Shown here piece by piece: positions 61,693 to 64,000 of a stretch of 64,000 nt of DNA. A model generated the notes under the pieces. The model did not search any database. It saw nothing but the letters and a program-made list of their open reading frames with translations, and was not told the origin of the DNA. The position numbers were made by a program, and so were the translations under genes. Every line of letters begins with the position of its first letter. Position 1 is the first letter of the stretch. Source of the stretch: CAWKKW01 sp963850345 (GTDB taxonomy: Bacteria; Acidobacteriota; Terriglobia; Terriglobales; Acidobacteriaceae); contig CAWKKW010000003.1 of NCBI GenBank assembly GCA_963850345.1, forward strand, positions 124,001 through 188,000, in the 5' to 3' direction.

Positions 61693-61982
61693 ACCAATGG
61701 CTGCTCATTCGGCGTCTTCGCGGCCCGGCGTTTGTGCTGCTCTTCGGCGTCACCGCGCTGCTGGATCAATGGCATGTGATCGGCTTCGTTCGTAGCTGGC
61801 CGCTGTACCTGATTCTGCTGGGCGTGATGAGCCTGGCGGAACGCGCAGCCCTGGCGGCGGGTGGCGGCCCGGTGCCGCCGGTGACCGGGACCGTTCCACC
61901 CCCAGCCGCTCCTGCGACCAGCTCCACCTCGATCGTGCCGAACGTCTCCGGCCCGACCGCCGGAGAGGGAGGCCTGCAATGA
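61689..61982 (+). CDS. LiaI/LiaF-like small membrane protein
   Basis: 97 residues. MNQWLLIRRLRGPAFVLLFG, then two hydrophobic segments with the RSWPLYLILLGVMSLAE turn that defines LiaI-LiaF-like TM domains, then a Pro/Thr-rich tail. It overlaps both neighbours by four bases, so it is part of one operon with the B-box protein and the DUF4097-like protein. Probably an envelope-stress component. Confidence 0.75.
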   Translation: MNQWLLIRRLRGPAFVLLFGVTALLDQWHVIGFVRSWPLYLILLGVMSLAERAALAAGGGPVPPVTGTVPPPAAPATSSTSIVPNVSGPTAGEGGLQ

Positions 61983-63533
61983 CGGCCGCACCTCCACCCT
62001 TCTCCCCGCGCGATCAGCGGCGCCAGGCACGCGACAACTGGAAGTATCAGCGCGACGCTGCCCGCTTGAACCGCGACTACTGGCGCAGTATGCGCCGGCC
62101 ATCGATCACCGGGCCTTTCGTCCTGATCCTGATCGGCATCGTGGCGCTGCTGCTCGAAACCGGCAAGATCAACGGCATGGCGTTCTGGGACTGGTATGGC
62201 CGTTGGTGGCCGCTGCTGCTGATCCTGATCGGCATGGTCTCGCTGCTGGAGTGGTATCTGGACCGCAACCAGGGCTACGTGCGGAGGCACACGGGCGGCG
62301 GACTGGTGGTGCTGATCCTGCTGCTGGCGTTTGTGGGACATTCCTGGCATTTCTGGGGCCCGCTGCGCGATCAGTTCTCTCCAGACGACGACAACAACTT
62401 CTTCTCCTTCATGGGCGAGGAACACGATAACGACAGCGAAGCTGCCAACGAATTGCCGGCGCACTCGGCGGTTCTGATCCAGAACCCGCATGGAAGCGTA
62501 ACAGTAACGGCCTCAAGCGACAACCAGATGCACGTACGGTCGCACCAGGTGGTGCGGACCACCTCGGACAACGACGCCAAGCGAATCTTCCATCAACTCG
62601 AGCCAAAGATCAGCGTGAACGGCACCAGCGCGCAGATGCGGGTCGATGGCTCGAACGAGGGCCATTCCGATCTGACGATTGAGCTGCCGGCGGATGCCAC
62701 GCAGCGATATCACCGCGGGGCATGGAGACGTGACGCTTGAAGGACTCAAAGGGGCGTCGAACGTGTCCGCTTCGCATGGCGACGTGAAGCTGGACGGCAT
62801 AAACGGCAATGTTCACACGCACATGAGCAAGGGCGATTTCTCGGCGCATTCGATCAAGGGCGACCTGACAGTCGAAGGGCACCTGGGCGACGTGACCATC
62901 TCGGATGTGCAAGGCAAGGCTATGTTGAATGGCGATTTCTTCGGAGATACGCACCTGGAGCATGTAAGCCAGAATGTGCATTTCCATTCCAGCCGCACGG
63001 AGTTGGAGCTGGGCAGGCTGGATGGGGACATCACGATGGATTCGGACGATCTGCACATCACGCAGGCGGCCGGGCCGGTGCGGGTGGTGACGCGTTCCAA
63101 GAACATCGAAGCGACGCAGATCTCGGGCGATATTCACATCGAGGACACCAACGGCGAGGTCAACATCGTCGCGGTCAACCCGCTGGGCAACATCGTCGTG
63201 AACAACAAGAATCAGCCGGTCACGCTGACGTTACCGCAGAATGCGAATTTCACCATCAATGGCAACACCACGGAAGGCGACGTGGAGACGGACTTCGGGT
63301 TGAACGTAACCGGATCAGACAATCGGCACAATGTTTCGGGTCAGGTAGGCAAGGGTGGCGTCAAGATCGAGGTGAACCAGGATCATGGCGACATTCGAGT
63401 GCGCAAGGGGGAAAACACGGCGCTGATGCCGGCGGCACCTCCAGCGGCTCCAGAGCCGCCGCCACCGCCTCCGCCTAACGCAAAACACCTGCGTTCGCCT
63501 AAGGGCGCTGCAGCACAGCCATCCGTTCAGTAA
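61979..63533 (+). CDS. LiaF-like/DUF4097-like envelope protein, one +1 break
   Basis: ATG 61979. Segment 1: a helical charged N terminus (RDQRRQARDNWKYQRDAARL), membrane helices PFVLILIGIVALLLETGK, WWPLLLILIGMVSLLEWYL and GGGLVVLILLLAFVGHSW, then an extracellular start (SAVLIQNPHGSVTVTASSDN). Segment 2 (from about 62712): repeats of a GD(V/I) beta pattern (SDITAGHGDVTLEGLKGASN, LGDVTISDVQGKAML, SGDIHIEDTNGEVNIVAVNP) characteristic of the DUF4097 parallel beta-helix. The junction GATGCCACGCAGC is +1; removing one C yields ADARSDITAGHG. The Pro-rich C terminus ends at 63533 and overlaps the convergent cmk end by 35 bases. Confidence 0.78.
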
Positions 63534-64000
63534 TGATGGCTTCAATGCGGGCCACCACTTCTTCGAAGCTGAGGTGAGTGGAATCGATCACAACAGCATC
63601 GGGCGCTGCCTTCAACGGAGACAGCGCCCGCGTGCGGTCTCGCTGATCGCGTTCGCGAATCTCCTGCAGGATAGTCTCGGGCGCCGTTGTATCGGACGGG
63701 CCGATCTGCTGATAGCGGCGCTGGCCGCGAACTTCCGGAGCGGCGTCGAGAAAGATTTTAACGTCGGCATGGGGAAAGACGGCGGTGCCGATATCGCGGC
63801 CTTCCATCACCACTCCGCCCGACTGGCCGAGTTGCCGCTGCAGATTGACCATCCAGGCGCGGATCGCAGGATGCACGCTGACCTGAGACGCGGCTTCGGT
63901 AACGTTGGGCTCGCGAACCCGCCTAGTCACGTCCTCTCCATCCAGAAACACGCGATTGCCGCTCTCGGCGGGCTGCAGGCGGACAGTGGTTTTGCCGGCC
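63499..64000 (-). CDS. cmk: Cytidylate kinase, C-terminal part (cut by window edge)
   Basis: About 166 residues visible: the edge shows AGKTTVRLQPAESGNRVFLD, then GEDVTRRVREPNVTEAASQV, the family loop VVMEGRDIGTAVFPHADVKI, and RYQQIGPSDTTAPETILQEI. It ends DAVVIDSTHLSFEEVVARIE, the normal C terminus of Cmk. It phosphorylates CMP and dCMP to the diphosphate. The N-terminal P-loop lies outside the window. Its 3' end overlaps the convergent envelope gene by 35 bases. Confidence 0.92.
   Translation of the reverse strand, partial: AGKTTVRLQPAESGNRVFLDGEDVTRRVREPNVTEAASQVSVHPAIRAWMVNLQRQLGQSGGVVMEGRDIGTAVFPHADVKIFLDAAPEVRGQRRYQQIGPSDTTAPETILQEIRERDQRDRTRALSPLKAAPDAVVIDSTHLSFEEVVARIEAIITERMAVLQRP

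Overview
The window reads as chromosomal DNA of an acidobacterium (Acidobacteriota, probably Terriglobia). This is an inference from gene style and from several small conserved families typical of that group; there is no rRNA here to test it. Most of the sequence is GC-rich and gene-dense. I see no tRNA, rRNA, CRISPR array, insertion sequence or prophage.

Layout. 1-6.4 kb is an accessory region: an ArsR/AHSA1 pair cut by the window edge, a patatin fusion divergent from a MarR regulator with two clear operators, a decayed second copy of that marR gene, a secreted HELGH protein and two membrane proteins. 6.4-9.1 kb holds gltX and an Ohr peroxidase gene with no ordinary start codon. 9.3-19.7 kb is a regulatory, redox-type accessory block: three TetR regulators, each divergent from or next to an NmrA-type NAD(P)-binding reductase, with visible palindromic operators, plus an epoxide hydrolase, DoxX-like membrane proteins, an amidohydrolase remnant and a leucine-rich-repeat protein. 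19.7-23.9 kb carries a VOC protein, rsmD, a catalytically altered site-2-protease/CBS protein and rsmI. 24-27.1 kb is a protein-thiocarboxylate cysteine synthesis operon (CysM-like synthase, JAMM peptidase, ubiquitin-like sulfur carrier ending GGCC, MoeZ-like activator) closed by a terminator. 27.3-41.4 kb has a PIN-TRAM protein, a mechanosensitive channel, an acyl desaturase, a serine hydrolase, a GH39 glycosidase, a histidine kinase with an ethylene-receptor-like membrane domain, a flavoprotein, a Tat-exported aldo/keto reductase and a TM2 protein. 42.2-51.1 kb combines fhs, an ABC-2 exporter and the glycine cleavage genes gcvT-H-PA-PB, so folate one-carbon metabolism is concentrated here. 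51.2-57.3 kb has an isoprenylcysteine-methyltransferase-like protein, an M2 dipeptidase, an Mrr-type restriction protein and the large subunit of methylmalonyl-CoA mutase. 57.5-64 kb has glgC, then a sigma factor/zinc anti-sigma/B-box/LiaF-like/DUF4097-like envelope-stress operon, and the 3' part of cmk.

A caution for users: ten genes (one at 21.2 kb, nine between 46.5 and 63.5 kb) are interrupted by small frameshifts, and in every case the downstream frame is displaced by +1 (once by +2). Removing one base restores family motifs, for example the HxxxCxxC zinc site of the anti-sigma factor. Uniform +1 insertions in conserved housekeeping genes look more like insertion-type sequencing or assembly error than decay. 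I give these genes as whole loci and describe the breaks. By contrast, the marR duplicate at 3.6 kb carries a 1-base deletion and looks truly decayed.
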